From contig CAZMEX010000008.1 of assembly GCA_964565415.1 (NCBI GenBank), positions 1-64,000 on the forward strand: a stretch of DNA of 64,000 nucleotides, in the 5' to 3' direction. Source of the stretch: JAIOSM01 sp964565415. GTDB taxonomy: Bacteria > Desulfobacterota > Desulfobacteria > Desulfobacterales > Desulfobacteraceae. The notes under the pieces were generated by a model. The model saw only the letters and a program-made list of their open reading frames with translations, did no database searches and was not told the DNA's origin. This document shows positions 44,822-54,167 of the stretch, piece by piece. Made by a program: the position numbers and the translations under genes. How positions within the stretch are numbered: the first letter of the stretch is position 1; each line of letters starts with the position of its first letter.

Positions 44822-45949
44822 ATGGAGCATCTATTTTTAGAATTTTTTCAAAATACTGGTTTTTTCCTATGCGATTACCGCAATATTATAATGATATTAA
44901 TTGGTTTTATATTTATTTATCTTGGGATTGTAAAAGATTATGAGCCTCTTTTACTGGTTCCCATTGGTTTTGGCATGCTTGTTGGTAATATTCCGATTTT
45001 CAAAGGGCTTGGGCTTGGTATTTATGAGCCCAACAGCGTTCTCCATTATCTCTACTTTGGAGTAACCCAGGGCATATACCCCCCGCTTATTTTTCTTGGG
45101 ATTGGTGCAATGACTGATTTTTCAACACTGCTTGCACGTCCTGTACTCATGCTCCTTGGAGCTGCTGCCCAGATGGGCGTATTTTTGACATTCCTTGGCG
45201 CCCTTGCTTTGGGTTTTGATCCTAAAGAGGCTGCGTCCATTGGTATTATTGGTGGTGCAGACGGACCCACAGCAATATTTTTAACGGCAAAGCTTGCTCC
45301 CAGCCTGATAGGTCCAATTGCTGTTGCAGCCTATTCATATATGGCACTTGTTCCTGTTATTCAGCCTCCTATCATGAGGCTTTTAACAACCAGAAAAGAG
45401 CGGCTTATAAGAATGGAAGAGCCGCGCCTGGTTGGGAAAAAAGAGAAGATTGTTTTCCCCATTATTGCATTCTTACTGTGCTGTTTTCTGGCACCGGCAG
45501 CACTGCCGCTTCTTGGAATGCTCTGTTTTGGAAACCTTTTAAAAGAGGCTGTTGTAACCGAGAGACTTGCCCAGACAGCCAGGACTTCACTTATTGATAT
45601 TGCAACTATACTTCTTGGTCTAACAGTTGGAGCAAGTACCCAGGGTGATGTTTTTTTAACCTCGGCATCAATCAAAATTTTTATTTTAGGTGCTCTCTCT
45701 TTTGCTGTAGCAACTGCATCGGGATTGATTTTTGCAAAAATTATGAATCTTTTTGTAAATCCCAAGATTAATCCTCTGCTGGGTGCAGCAGGAGTCTCTG
45801 CTGTTCCTGATTCAGCAAGAGTTGTCCAGATAGTCGGTCAAAAAGAAGACCCGTCAAATTTTCTTTTAATGCATGCCATGGCTCCTAATGTGTCGGGTGT
45901 TATAGGTTCTGCTGTCGCAGCAGGGATTCTCTGGAGTTTTATGGCTTAG
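44822..45949 (+). CDS. oadB: OadB-like beta subunit of Na+-transporting carboxylase/decarboxylase
   Basis: Protein of 375 residues with about nine to eleven membrane helices. The Na+-site motif GGADGPTAIFLTAKLAPSL is seen, followed by YSYMALVPVIQPP and the late motif AAGVSAVPDSARV. This subunit couples decarboxylation of a carboxybiotin to Na+ export. Alpha (carboxyltransferase) and biotin-carrier subunits are not in the window, so the substrate is unknown: oxaloacetate, methylmalonyl-CoA or glutaconyl-CoA. The end overlaps the convergent DUF362 gene by 11 bases. Confidence 0.94.
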   Translation: MEHLFLEFFQNTGFFLCDYRNIIMILIGFIFIYLGIVKDYEPLLLVPIGFGMLVGNIPIFKGLGLGIYEPNSVLHYLYFGVTQGIYPPLIFLGIGAMTDFSTLLARPVLMLLGAAAQMGVFLTFLGALALGFDPKEAASIGIIGGADGPTAIFLTAKLAPSLIGPIAVAAYSYMALVPVIQPPIMRLLTTRKERLIRMEEPRLVGKKEKIVFPIIAFLLCCFLAPAALPLLGMLCFGNLLKEAVVTERLAQTARTSLIDIATILLGLTVGASTQGDVFLTSASIKIFILGALSFAVATASGLIFAKIMNLFVNPKINPLLGAAGVSAVPDSARVVQIVGQKEDPSNFLLMHAMAPNVSGVIGSAVAAGILWSFMA

Positions 45950-47087
45950 GCATTATTTTGACTTCATGGGAGAGGGTCTCGACTTTTTCAAGTTGGTAAT
46001 CTAAAGTTCCAAGACCAAGCTTTTCAGCATATTCAAGTTGATATTGCCACTCAATATCAGGGTAGAGACCTCTGATTTTATCCTCCCCCTTTTTCTTATT
46101 GCGTTTGAGTATGCTTCCGGGAAGCGCCTCTTCATTGTTGACAAGGTCTGCCGAAGCCTGGTCAATGGCAACAGGATCCTTTGATGCAACTATCCCAATG
46201 TCCCTTACAATTGGATAATCATTAAAAGGAATGCAATCACATTTTGGGGTTATATCAGCAATTATATTTACAAAAAAACTCTTCCCTTGTTTCCCTTTTA
46301 ATACTCCTTTTGTATATTCAACCATTTTCTCCATAAACAGAGGCACATCCTGATCCCATCTTATTTTTACTGCATCATTGGGGCATCTGATAATACACTC
46401 CCCACAACCAATACATTGTTTTGAATCAATCCAGGCTTTTTTCTCTTTAAGCTCAATTGCTTTTGTGGGGCAGTGATTTATACACTCTGAACATGCAATG
46501 CAGCTCTTTTTTTTAACTTTTGGGCTTACGCTTGAGTGCTGTACCATTTTGCCTTTTCTTGAGGCACAACCCATGCCAAGGTTTTTCAATGTTCCACCAA
46601 ATCCAGCAAGTTCATGCCCCTTAAAGTGGGCAATGGAAACTATTGCATCAGCATTTACAATTTCCGAGCCAATATAAACATCAGAGCAGTTTTTCTGGTT
46701 AATATCTATTTTTGCCTCTGTTTTGCCCCTTAGCCCATCGGCAATGATCAATGGGGTTGCATCCATACTTGAGTATGAAAAACCGTTGTCAATTGCTGTT
46801 TTAATATGTGATACTGCATCACTTCTTGATCCTGCATAAAGCGTATTTGCATCGGTTAAAAATGGGGTAGCACCGGTTTTTTTTATGCATTTGATAATTT
46901 TACGGATATATGGGGGACGGATAAATGCAGTATTGCCTTTTTCACCAAAATGGATTTTGACTGCAACCAGGTTTTCTTTATCCAGTACATCATTTATTCC
47001 AGCTAGTTCACAAAGCCTTGCAATTTTGTCAACAACACTCTCTTTTGATGTTGCCCTGAAATCAGTAAAGTATACTTTAGATGCCAT
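45939..47087 (-). CDS. DUF362 protein with two [4Fe-4S] clusters
   Basis: Protein of 382 residues. The N-terminal DUF362 part (about 1-190) has KIHFGEKGNTAFIRPP and AHFKGHELAGFGG. A bacterial ferredoxin-like pair follows at about 195-245: CIACSECINHCP and CIGCGECIIRCP, each binding a [4Fe-4S] cluster. DUF362 continues after it. Members occur in anaerobes and may act in electron transfer; the function is not established. It starts after GGAGACAAT and is convergent with oadB. Confidence 0.88.
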   Translation of the reverse strand: MASKVYFTDFRATSKESVVDKIARLCELAGINDVLDKENLVAVKIHFGEKGNTAFIRPPYIRKIIKCIKKTGATPFLTDANTLYAGSRSDAVSHIKTAIDNGFSYSSMDATPLIIADGLRGKTEAKIDINQKNCSDVYIGSEIVNADAIVSIAHFKGHELAGFGGTLKNLGMGCASRKGKMVQHSSVSPKVKKKSCIACSECINHCPTKAIELKEKKAWIDSKQCIGCGECIIRCPNDAVKIRWDQDVPLFMEKMVEYTKGVLKGKQGKSFFVNIIADITPKCDCIPFNDYPIVRDIGIVASKDPVAIDQASADLVNNEEALPGSILKRNKKKGEDKIRGLYPDIEWQYQLEYAEKLGLGTLDYQLEKVETLSHEVKIMPKP

Positions 47088-47146
47088 ATTGTCTCCTTAA
47101 ATAATGCAATAATAGATGTTGTTGTAGATTGTCTTTACAACTGTTT

Positions 47147-49285
47147 TCATTGTAATGGTCTGTTGAGCAGTTTATTAATATTGTTTACATAATCTTTATT
47201 CTGACATGGTTTTGATATGTGATCAATATTGTCATCTTTCTGCTTTAATTTTTTTATGGATTCTAAAAATTCTATATTGCCGGAGATAAACAGTATTGGA
47301 ATTGTCATCTCTTTTTCTCTTATATAGTTATATATATCCATTCCATTAATAGCTCCTTCAAGAATATAGTCCAGACTTACCAAGTCATACCTGTTTGAGT
47401 TAAACAGCTTTTTTGCAGTCTGTCCATCAGGAGCGATGTCTACTCTGTGGTTAAAGGGTTCTCTGGTTAACACTCTGTATTGCACATCTGCAATATCTGC
47501 CTCATCTTCAACAATCAGTATATGTTTGCAGGAGTATGGTTTTTCTTTTTCAAGTTTTCTTTTTTCTGGATTGATTGATTTTTTTTCAGTAACAGGCAGG
47601 CAGACAGTAATTTTTGTACCTGACTCAAGTTCTGATTTTACTGCAATGGTACCTTTATGCTGATCAATATATTTTTTTACATTGGACATCCCATAGCCAG
47701 TGCCTTTGATGTCTGATGTGTATGAATCTATTATGTCATTGCTGCCTTTTAATGTAAAAGATGGCTCAAAAATCTTTTTTATATGTTTTTGCGGGATACC
47801 GCATCCATTATCTTTAATTTCAAAGCATACATTATCGTTAAGGTTGAATGTCCTGATAATAATCAGGGGGTTTTCAACCCTGCTTACAGCATGGATTGAG
47901 TTTTGTACAAGGTTGACAATAGCATGCTCAATCATTCCCGGATCAGCAAGTAAGTCTGGAGCAACAGAGCTGTTTTCCCTTATCAGCTCAATGCCTTGCA
48001 AATCCTTTTTAAGCAGATTCACAACCAGGTCAATTTTGTCATTAATTTTGAAAAATTCCTGCTTGGGCTCATTGCTTTTTGCAAAGGCAACCAGGTTTTT
48101 TGTTAAATTTCTTCCCCGGATAGTCTGATCAAATATTAATTTGAAAGATTTGCGTGCTGCAGCATCCTCGCAGTCTAAAATCGATAGCTCAGCATTGCCC
48201 ATTATAATACCAAGAATATTATTAAAATCGTGGGCCATTTTCCCGGCTATCTGTCCTACCAGACTAAGTTTTTTTTGTTCCCCGGCAATTTTTTGAGCTT
48301 TTATTTTTTCTTTCTCTTCCTGTTTTAGTTCAGTAATATCATGGACAACAACCTGTGCTCTTTTTAATTTTTTATTTTTGTAGATAAAATCCCTGCTTAA
48401 AATAGCACTTAGTTTTTTACCATCCTTATTAATAATATTATATTCGGTATTATCTGATATCGGTTCATAAGCCAGGGCTTTTTTAACTACTTCAGCGATG
48501 AGCTTTCTGCTCTCTTGTGTGAAGATGTGCAAGGGATTCATGGATAACAACTCTTTTTCTGAGTAACCTGTGTATGAGCACATAACTCTATTCACACTGA
48601 CGAGTTTGCCTTTGGTAAAATCATATTCATACATCCCTGATGGAGCATTATTGTAGATGTGTTTATATTTTTTTTCACTCTCGCGCAGAGACCCTATCAA
48701 CTTTTGTTCTTTTTCATGGGAGCGGTTAAGTCCCTTGAGAAGGATAGACACTGAAATGGAACATAGTGCATTTAATATTATAAAATTAACACTTGCCACG
48801 TACATATGCGTGGGGTGGTTGAAATCAGGGAATGATTGTCCAAAATCAGTAGTAGCAACCAGGAAACCAATAACAAAAATTGTTGCAATATTGACCAGCA
48901 CAGTAAAAATTGCAGCTCTTGATCCCAATAAGATTCCTGCAATGAGAGAGAAGCTGAAAAGCCAGAAAGGTCCACCGCCTAAAGGACCAATATAAATTGT
49001 AAGGAAAAGACCAATTGAATAGATGAATAGTACAGTAATAGCTGTTCTGATTTTAAAACTTATGTCAGGTAAGGTTAAAAGCATGACCCATGATATCCAT
49101 GCTGAAACATCAAAAATCAGTAAACCCCAGAGATGTTCTTTAAACACCAGAGGCAGGACAGATAGAAGATTTAATGCTCCTAGCAATACTCCAAAAAAAA
49201 GGATTGAGAAGAGAATTCTCTCTCGCCAGTATGGAAGAGTGTCAATTTTATGATCACTCAGTGGCAGCATTTTAGTAATTCTCAT
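47147..49285 (-). CDS. Membrane hybrid histidine kinase with PAS and receiver domains
   Basis: Protein of 712 residues. About six membrane helices lie in residues 25-205, a PAS domain follows (about 225-345, YNNAPSGMYEYDF), then a HisKA-like stretch with H-box KMAHDFNNILGII at about 375, an HATPase (DNGCGIPQKHIKKIF and GTGYGMSNVKKYI), and a C-terminal receiver (about 590-710) with VEDEADI and the acceptor Asp in SLDYILEG. The ligand of the membrane part is unknown. No partner regulator lies beside it. Alone, leftward, with a 307-nt gap upstream. Confidence 0.92.
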   Translation of the reverse strand: MRITKMLPLSDHKIDTLPYWRERILFSILFFGVLLGALNLLSVLPLVFKEHLWGLLIFDVSAWISWVMLLTLPDISFKIRTAITVLFIYSIGLFLTIYIGPLGGGPFWLFSFSLIAGILLGSRAAIFTVLVNIATIFVIGFLVATTDFGQSFPDFNHPTHMYVASVNFIILNALCSISVSILLKGLNRSHEKEQKLIGSLRESEKKYKHIYNNAPSGMYEYDFTKGKLVSVNRVMCSYTGYSEKELLSMNPLHIFTQESRKLIAEVVKKALAYEPISDNTEYNIINKDGKKLSAILSRDFIYKNKKLKRAQVVVHDITELKQEEKEKIKAQKIAGEQKKLSLVGQIAGKMAHDFNNILGIIMGNAELSILDCEDAAARKSFKLIFDQTIRGRNLTKNLVAFAKSNEPKQEFFKINDKIDLVVNLLKKDLQGIELIRENSSVAPDLLADPGMIEHAIVNLVQNSIHAVSRVENPLIIIRTFNLNDNVCFEIKDNGCGIPQKHIKKIFEPSFTLKGSNDIIDSYTSDIKGTGYGMSNVKKYIDQHKGTIAVKSELESGTKITVCLPVTEKKSINPEKRKLEKEKPYSCKHILIVEDEADIADVQYRVLTREPFNHRVDIAPDGQTAKKLFNSNRYDLVSLDYILEGAINGMDIYNYIREKEMTIPILFISGNIEFLESIKKLKQKDDNIDHISKPCQNKDYVNNINKLLNRPLQ

Positions 49286-49592
49286 TCAGCGTTTTCTCCG
49301 CTGTATTGTGATGTTGATACTCAAGTTTGCCATCTTAAAAACCAGCCTGCAATATAAAATTGTTTAATTTTATTGGATCTGATATATTCTCTTTATTTTG
49401 TATATTGCTATTCTAAATTTATGATAATAAGACTACAATATTTGAAAAATCAAATCAAATGAATTTTCATTGGGGCAGTGTAAATGTTTTTATTGACATT
49501 AAAGCAGAATAAATTTAGCATATATTTATTGTGCATTGGTGATGGTATTAAAAGCACACTATTTTAAATTAATTGTGTGGATGGGGTGACAA
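49286..49592. other. Divergent intergenic region with a promoter
   Basis: No gene is seen. On the plus strand a good sigma-70 promoter, TTGACA (49493-49498), 17-nt spacer, TAGCAT (49516-49521), precedes the GntR gene by about 70 bases. Confidence 0.55.
49493..49521 (+). promoter_or_regulatory. Sigma-70 promoter of the GntR gene
   Basis: -35 TTGACA is perfect, spacing is 17 nt, and -10 TAGCAT has three of six matches. It points at the GTG start of the regulator at 49593. Confidence 0.6.
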
Positions 49593-50210
49593 GTGAATTC
49601 GCAGGAAATTTTTGAAATTTTAAGAGGAAAAATTATCCATCTTGAACTTGAGCCGGAAAAGGTTTTAAACCTGAGCGAACTTGCAGATGAATTCAATGTG
49701 AGTCGAACACCAATAAAAGAAATCCTGCTTTTGCTCCAGGCAGAAGAGTGGATTGTGAGGCATGGTTCACATTTCATTGTAACTCCTTTGAGCCTTGAAC
49801 GTATTCGTGAAATAACCGAAATTCGTATGGTGCTTGAGGTCCAGGCAAATGTCTGGGCTATGCAGCGTATCACTCCGCCTGAATTAAAGCACCTTAAAGG
49901 GTTGGAAGATCAGATTCTTAATTTCAAGAGCAGTTGCAGTAATGAAGAAATCGTTGATTTTGATTTTAAGGTACACCATGATATATTCAAAATTGCCAAG
50001 AATACACACCTTGCAAAACTTCTGGAACGACTTCTGTGCCATTACCTTCGTTTTTGGCTGTCAATTCCCCGGCAAATCAATCTTGACAGTTTTTTTTCAG
50101 AGGCATTACAACTTATCAATGCCATTGAAAAAAAAGAAGAAGCATTGGTTAAAGAATATACAACAGAGCATATCAGAAGATCTGTTGCTGAAATTATGGG
50201 TACAGCATAG
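49593..50210 (+). CDS. GntR/FadR-family transcriptional regulator
   Basis: Protein of 205 residues from GTG with GGGGTGAC just upstream. The N-terminal winged helix has LSELADEFNVSRTPIKEIL (about 28-46). The FCD ligand domain (about 75-205) carries DFDFKVHHDIFKIA with putative metal ligands and LLERLLCHYLRFW. The FadR-like class responds to small acids such as lactate, pyruvate or acyl-CoA. Targets are unknown; it is a single gene followed by cyclophilin. Confidence 0.9.
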   Translation: MNSQEIFEILRGKIIHLELEPEKVLNLSELADEFNVSRTPIKEILLLLQAEEWIVRHGSHFIVTPLSLERIREITEIRMVLEVQANVWAMQRITPPELKHLKGLEDQILNFKSSCSNEEIVDFDFKVHHDIFKIAKNTHLAKLLERLLCHYLRFWLSIPRQINLDSFFSEALQLINAIEKKEEALVKEYTTEHIRRSVAEIMGTA

Positions 50211-50341
50211 GTTTATGAATTTTTGGTTTATTAAAAATCAATTTGCGTTCTGTAATAGTATGCCAGTCTATTTTTTTTCATTTGACAATCTTAAACAAGC
50301 ACTTAAGTTTTGTCATATTTTTATTAATAAAGGAGAATGAC

Positions 50342-50848
50342 ATGTCTGAATTAACAGCTGTTTTTAAAACAAACAAGGGTATCATCAACATAAAATTATT
50401 TCCTGACAAGACCCCTGTTACGTGTGGTAGCTTTGTGAACCTTGCAAAAAAAGAGTATTACAATGGTCTAAAATTCCATCGGGTTATTCCTGATTTCATG
50501 ATCCAGGGGGGTTGTCCCCAGGGAAATGGAATGGGTGGTCCGGGATATGAATTCAAAGATGAATTTGATAAGGATCTCAAACATGATAAACCAGGGATTC
50601 TTTCCATGGCAAATGCAGGTCCTGGAACAAATGGCAGCCAGTTTTTTATCACACACGGTCCAACTCCCCACCTTGATGGTGTCCACACTGTTTTTGGTGT
50701 GATTGAAAAAGATGAAGATCAGGACATTGTGAACAGCATCACCCAGGGTGACATCATTGAAACAATTACCATTAAGGGTGATTGTGATGAGCTGTTTAAA
50801 CAGGTTAAACCTGAACTTGACGGGTGGAATAAAGTATTGGACAAATAA
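50342..50848 (+). CDS. Cyclophilin-type peptidyl-prolyl isomerase
   Basis: Protein of 168 residues from ATG 50342 after AAAGGAGAATG; the longer frame upstream has no ribosome-binding site. It has the cyclophilin core: KFHRVIPDFMIQGGCPQGNG with the catalytic Arg, GTNGSQFFITHGPTPHLDG, and VFGVI. It has no signal peptide, so it is cytoplasmic. It speeds proline isomerisation in protein folding. Confidence 0.95.
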   Translation: MSELTAVFKTNKGIINIKLFPDKTPVTCGSFVNLAKKEYYNGLKFHRVIPDFMIQGGCPQGNGMGGPGYEFKDEFDKDLKHDKPGILSMANAGPGTNGSQFFITHGPTPHLDGVHTVFGVIEKDEDQDIVNSITQGDIIETITIKGDCDELFKQVKPELDGWNKVLDK

Positions 50849-50877
50849 CTGCTTCAGCACCAACAAGAAAATAGTGG

Positions 50878-50917
50878 AAAAAAGGTCGGATTTTATATAA
50901 ATTGCGACCTTTTTTTA
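50878..50917 (+). terminator. Rho-independent terminator after cyclophilin
   Basis: AAAAAAGGTCG and CGACCTTTTTTT pair around an AT-rich loop, ending in seven T residues. Confidence 0.8.
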
Positions 50918-50950
50918 TGCATTAACCAGGAGAGATAGAGTGTAAATGAT

Positions 50951-50979
50951 TTGACTTGAATCCCATTTAGATTTATACT
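50951..50979 (+). promoter_or_regulatory. Sigma-70 promoter of the cysteine desulfurase gene
   Basis: -35 TTGACT at 50951-50956, a 17-nt spacer, and -10 TATACT at 50974-50979 match well. It lies after the cyclophilin terminator and about 60 nt before the start at 51044. Confidence 0.65.
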
Positions 50980-51043
50980 GTATGTATTTTTAATTTAGTA
51001 TGGATTTATTTTTATAAAATTATTGTAAAAGGAGATATAAGTC

Positions 51044-52204
51044 ATGGGTGATTTAATTTATCTTGATAATGGAGCAACCTCTTTTCCAAAACCGGAAGAG
51101 GTGTATTCTTACATGGACAGTTTCTACAGGAACAATGGTGTTAATCCGGGAAGATCAGGCTATGACCTCTCCATTGAGACAGGAAGTGTAATTGAAGATA
51201 CAAGGAAAATTCTTACCCAATATTTTAATGGCACTGATCCAAACAGACTTATTTTCTCATTAAATTCCACTGATGCACTCAATCTTGCAATATCAGGTCT
51301 ACTTGAACCTGGTGATCATGTGATTACAACAACCTTAGAACACAACTCTGTTCTAAGGCCTCTTTACCATATGTCTCTATATAGTGGTGTAGAGGTTGAT
51401 TATATACCATTTGATTCAAAAGGCTTTGTTGATCCTGATGATTTTGCAGCAAAAATTAAAAGCAATACCAAACTTGTTGTGTTGAATCATGCATCCAATG
51501 TTATCGGGACAATACAGCCTGCAGAGAAAATTGGAAAGATTTGTAGGGATAACAGCATAACGTTTCTTGTTGATGCCTCCCAGACAGCAGGTAAAATTGA
51601 AGTTGATATGGCCAGGCTGAATATTGATGTTGTAGCGTTTACCGGGCATAAGTCTCTTCTTGGACCTGTGGGGATTGGTGGATTGTGTGTGGGGGACAAT
51701 GTTGAGATCAAACATACGAGGGCGGGTGGAACAGGCGTAAAATCTGCTGTTAAGGGTCATCTGGAAGAATATCCTTACAGGCTGGAATATGGAACACTGA
51801 ATTCTGTTGGAGTTGCAGGATTAAATGCAGGCGTTCAATGGCTTTTAAACAAAGGCATTGATAAAATCCATACTAGGGAGATGGCTTTGACCAAAAAGTT
51901 TAGAGATGGATTGAATACAATAGAAAATGTAATTACATATTGCCAGGATGATCTAACTGATCATATAGGGGTTCTAAGCTTTAATATCAAGGGGTTTGAA
52001 TCTGTAAATACAGGTACGATCTTAGATGGTGAATATAATATCGCCTGCAGAACAGGGTTGCAGTGTGCACCACTGGTTCATGAACAGATTGGAACAGATA
52101 AGATCCATGGAACTGTCAGGATGGGTTTTGGCCCATTTAATACTGAAGAACATGTGCAAAAAGCACTGATTGCCATTAGAGAAATTGCTGAGACATATGT
52201 ATAA
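51044..52204 (+). CDS. Cysteine desulfurase-like class V aminotransferase
   Basis: Protein of 386 residues, PLP-dependent. The PLP Lys is in FTGHKSLLGP at about 206, and the catalytic Cys in RTGLQCAPLVHEQIGT at about 345. NHASNVIGTIQP and VDASQTAGK complete the fold. It takes sulfur, or selenium, from cysteine or selenocysteine to a protein. Motifs fit the SufS-like am_tr_V group of anaerobes. Start has AAAGGAG. A selenocysteine lyase role would fit the possible selenoprotein at 60 kb, but that is only a guess. Confidence 0.9.
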   Translation: MGDLIYLDNGATSFPKPEEVYSYMDSFYRNNGVNPGRSGYDLSIETGSVIEDTRKILTQYFNGTDPNRLIFSLNSTDALNLAISGLLEPGDHVITTTLEHNSVLRPLYHMSLYSGVEVDYIPFDSKGFVDPDDFAAKIKSNTKLVVLNHASNVIGTIQPAEKIGKICRDNSITFLVDASQTAGKIEVDMARLNIDVVAFTGHKSLLGPVGIGGLCVGDNVEIKHTRAGGTGVKSAVKGHLEEYPYRLEYGTLNSVGVAGLNAGVQWLLNKGIDKIHTREMALTKKFRDGLNTIENVITYCQDDLTDHIGVLSFNIKGFESVNTGTILDGEYNIACRTGLQCAPLVHEQIGTDKIHGTVRMGFGPFNTEEHVQKALIAIREIAETYV

Positions 52205-52303
52205 CTGGTATAGATTAAAGGTTTGTGCTTGACTTGCTTAAATTAAATTTATAAAGTAAAAAAAAATTTAATTTAAGTGTTGAAAAAGTATAAGAGGAAA
52301 ATA

Positions 52304-53251
52304 ATGTTAGATGTACCACGGACTACTGATACTGTCTTGATGGTAAGACCCTATGATTTTGGATTTAATGAAGAGACAGGTCAGGACAACAAATTTCAAA
52401 AAAAACTTAAAATATCCAATACCCAGATCAATAGAAAAGCAAACATCGAATTTCAAAATATGGTTGATCTTCTTGAAAATGAAGGAGTAACTGTATTGAT
52501 TTTAGAAAAGCCTGACAAACCATATTCAATATCACCCGATGCAATTTTTCCTAATAACTGGTTTTCCACTGAACATGATGGGACCATACTTGTTTTCCCC
52601 ATGGCTGCCCAGAACAGACGCTTTGAAAAAAGACCTGCTGATGTTGAAAGACTGCTGAAAACAAACGGATATAAAGTCAGAAATATTATTAATGTAGGTC
52701 ATTTAGATGAGACAGACTGTTTTCTTGAAGGTACTGGAAGTATGGTGATTGATCACCGAGCTGAGATTGTTTATGCTGCAAGATCTAAACGGTGCAATGC
52801 TGAACAGTTTGATAACTTTATACGTCTCAGATTTTATAAGGAGGGCATACTTTTTGATACAAAAAGTTCAAACGGTTTTCCTGTTTATCACACCAATGTT
52901 ATGATGGGAATTGGGGAAAAATTTGCTGTTGTCTGTCTTGAATGTATTAGTAATGATAAGGATAGAACAAGAGTTGCCAACTCTTTAAATAAGTTTTTTG
53001 ATGTTATTGAGATAACCATGCAGCAGATGGAAAAGCATTTTTGCGGCAATATTCTTCAAGTTAATGCCCATGGGAAAAATCCTTTGATTGTTATGTCTGA
53101 GCAGGCTTTAGCTGGCTATTCAAAATCAGAGATCAGGAGATTTGAGCAATATGGCAAGATATTGCCTGTTGATCTTAAAACCATAGAAACTGTTGGTGGA
53201 GGTAGTGCCCGCTGCATGATGGCTGAAATTTTTTCTGAGAAGATACAATAA
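52304..53251 (+). CDS. CtlX-like citrulline/arginine hydrolase (amidinotransferase fold)
   Basis: Protein of 315 residues from ATG 52304 (AAGAGG upstream); the GTG at 52277 gives nine extra residues and is less likely. Guanidino-modifying family: DAIFPNNWFS, LDETDCFLEGTGS, FPVYHTNVMMGIG with the His, and SARCMMAEIF with the catalytic Cys near the end. CtlX-type proteins hydrolyse citrulline or related compounds. It is followed after 2 bases by an acyltransferase gene, possibly one transcript. Confidence 0.88.
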   Translation: MLDVPRTTDTVLMVRPYDFGFNEETGQDNKFQKKLKISNTQINRKANIEFQNMVDLLENEGVTVLILEKPDKPYSISPDAIFPNNWFSTEHDGTILVFPMAAQNRRFEKRPADVERLLKTNGYKVRNIINVGHLDETDCFLEGTGSMVIDHRAEIVYAARSKRCNAEQFDNFIRLRFYKEGILFDTKSSNGFPVYHTNVMMGIGEKFAVVCLECISNDKDRTRVANSLNKFFDVIEITMQQMEKHFCGNILQVNAHGKNPLIVMSEQALAGYSKSEIRRFEQYGKILPVDLKTIETVGGGSARCMMAEIFSEKIQ

Positions 53252-53253
53252 AA

Positions 53254-54159
53254 ATGCTCTATTTCCTTCCACCATTTTTCAGGGGATGCTTTGCATTCTC
53301 ATTATATACTATACACACTATTTTTCTGTGCATGTCTCTTTTTTTCATGGCAGCCATTAAATTCTTCATACGTGTTCAGTTTGTTACTGATTTGTGTACG
53401 AGATCTCTTATTTTTATTGCCACTTTATGGGTAAGTATCAACTCTGTTATTATAAATCTTTTCAGTAGGATAGAGTGGGATGTGCGGGGCTTGGAGCAAC
53501 TTGAAAAGCAAGAGTGGTACCTTGTGCTTTCCAACCACCAGTCCTGGGTTGATATCCTTGTGCTTCAAAAAACATTCAATCGCAAAATACCCATGTTAAA
53601 GTTTTTCTTAAAAAAGGAGCTTATCTGGGTGCCCTTTCTTGGGCTTGCCTGGTGGGCACTGGATTTCCCATTCATGAAACGGTATTCAAAAAGGTTTATT
53701 GAGAAAAATCCTCACCTTAAAGGAAAAGATTTTGAAAAGACCAGAAAAGCATGTGAAAAATTTAAGAAGGTGCCTGTTTCAGTAATGAATTTTGTCGAAG
53801 GAACAAGGTTTACAAAAGAGAAAAAAACAGAAGGAAACTCTAAATTTGAAAATTTACTTCAACCCAAGGCTGGAGGTGTGGCGTTTGTTTTAGGTACAAT
53901 GGGTGAATCACTCCATAAAATTATTGATGTTACAATTGTCTATCCTGGCACCATACCCACATTTTGGCAATTCATTTCAGGCAGGACCCCAAAGGTAATA
54001 GTTGATCTTGAAGTAATGCCTGTAACTGATTCTCTTATGGGTGATTTTTTCAATGATCAACTTTTTAAAGATAGGTTTTGTAACTGGTTAAATACCCTTT
54101 GGGAAGAAAAAGATCGTAAAATAGAAAGTTTGTTAAAAAAAGAAGACAGTTTTAGATAA
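53254..54159 (+). CDS. PlsC-type 1-acylglycerol-3-phosphate acyltransferase-like protein
   Basis: Protein of 301 residues. Two hydrophobic segments at the N-terminus (about 10-40 and 45-70) anchor it. The catalytic motif NHQSWVD (HX4D) is at about 94, then VNFVEGTRFT, typical of lysophosphatidic acid acyltransferases of the YihG type. Start directly follows ctlX (2-nt gap). It probably acylates a lipid precursor. Confidence 0.88.
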   Translation: MLYFLPPFFRGCFAFSLYTIHTIFLCMSLFFMAAIKFFIRVQFVTDLCTRSLIFIATLWVSINSVIINLFSRIEWDVRGLEQLEKQEWYLVLSNHQSWVDILVLQKTFNRKIPMLKFFLKKELIWVPFLGLAWWALDFPFMKRYSKRFIEKNPHLKGKDFEKTRKACEKFKKVPVSVMNFVEGTRFTKEKKTEGNSKFENLLQPKAGGVAFVLGTMGESLHKIIDVTIVYPGTIPTFWQFISGRTPKVIVDLEVMPVTDSLMGDFFNDQLFKDRFCNWLNTLWEEKDRKIESLLKKEDSFR

Positions 54160-54167
54160 ATTGGTTT

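Noticed and set aside
50243..50341. Longer cyclophilin with a hydrophobic leader
   Set aside because: The leader-like residues have no ribosome site, while AAAGGAG directly precedes the ATG at 50342.
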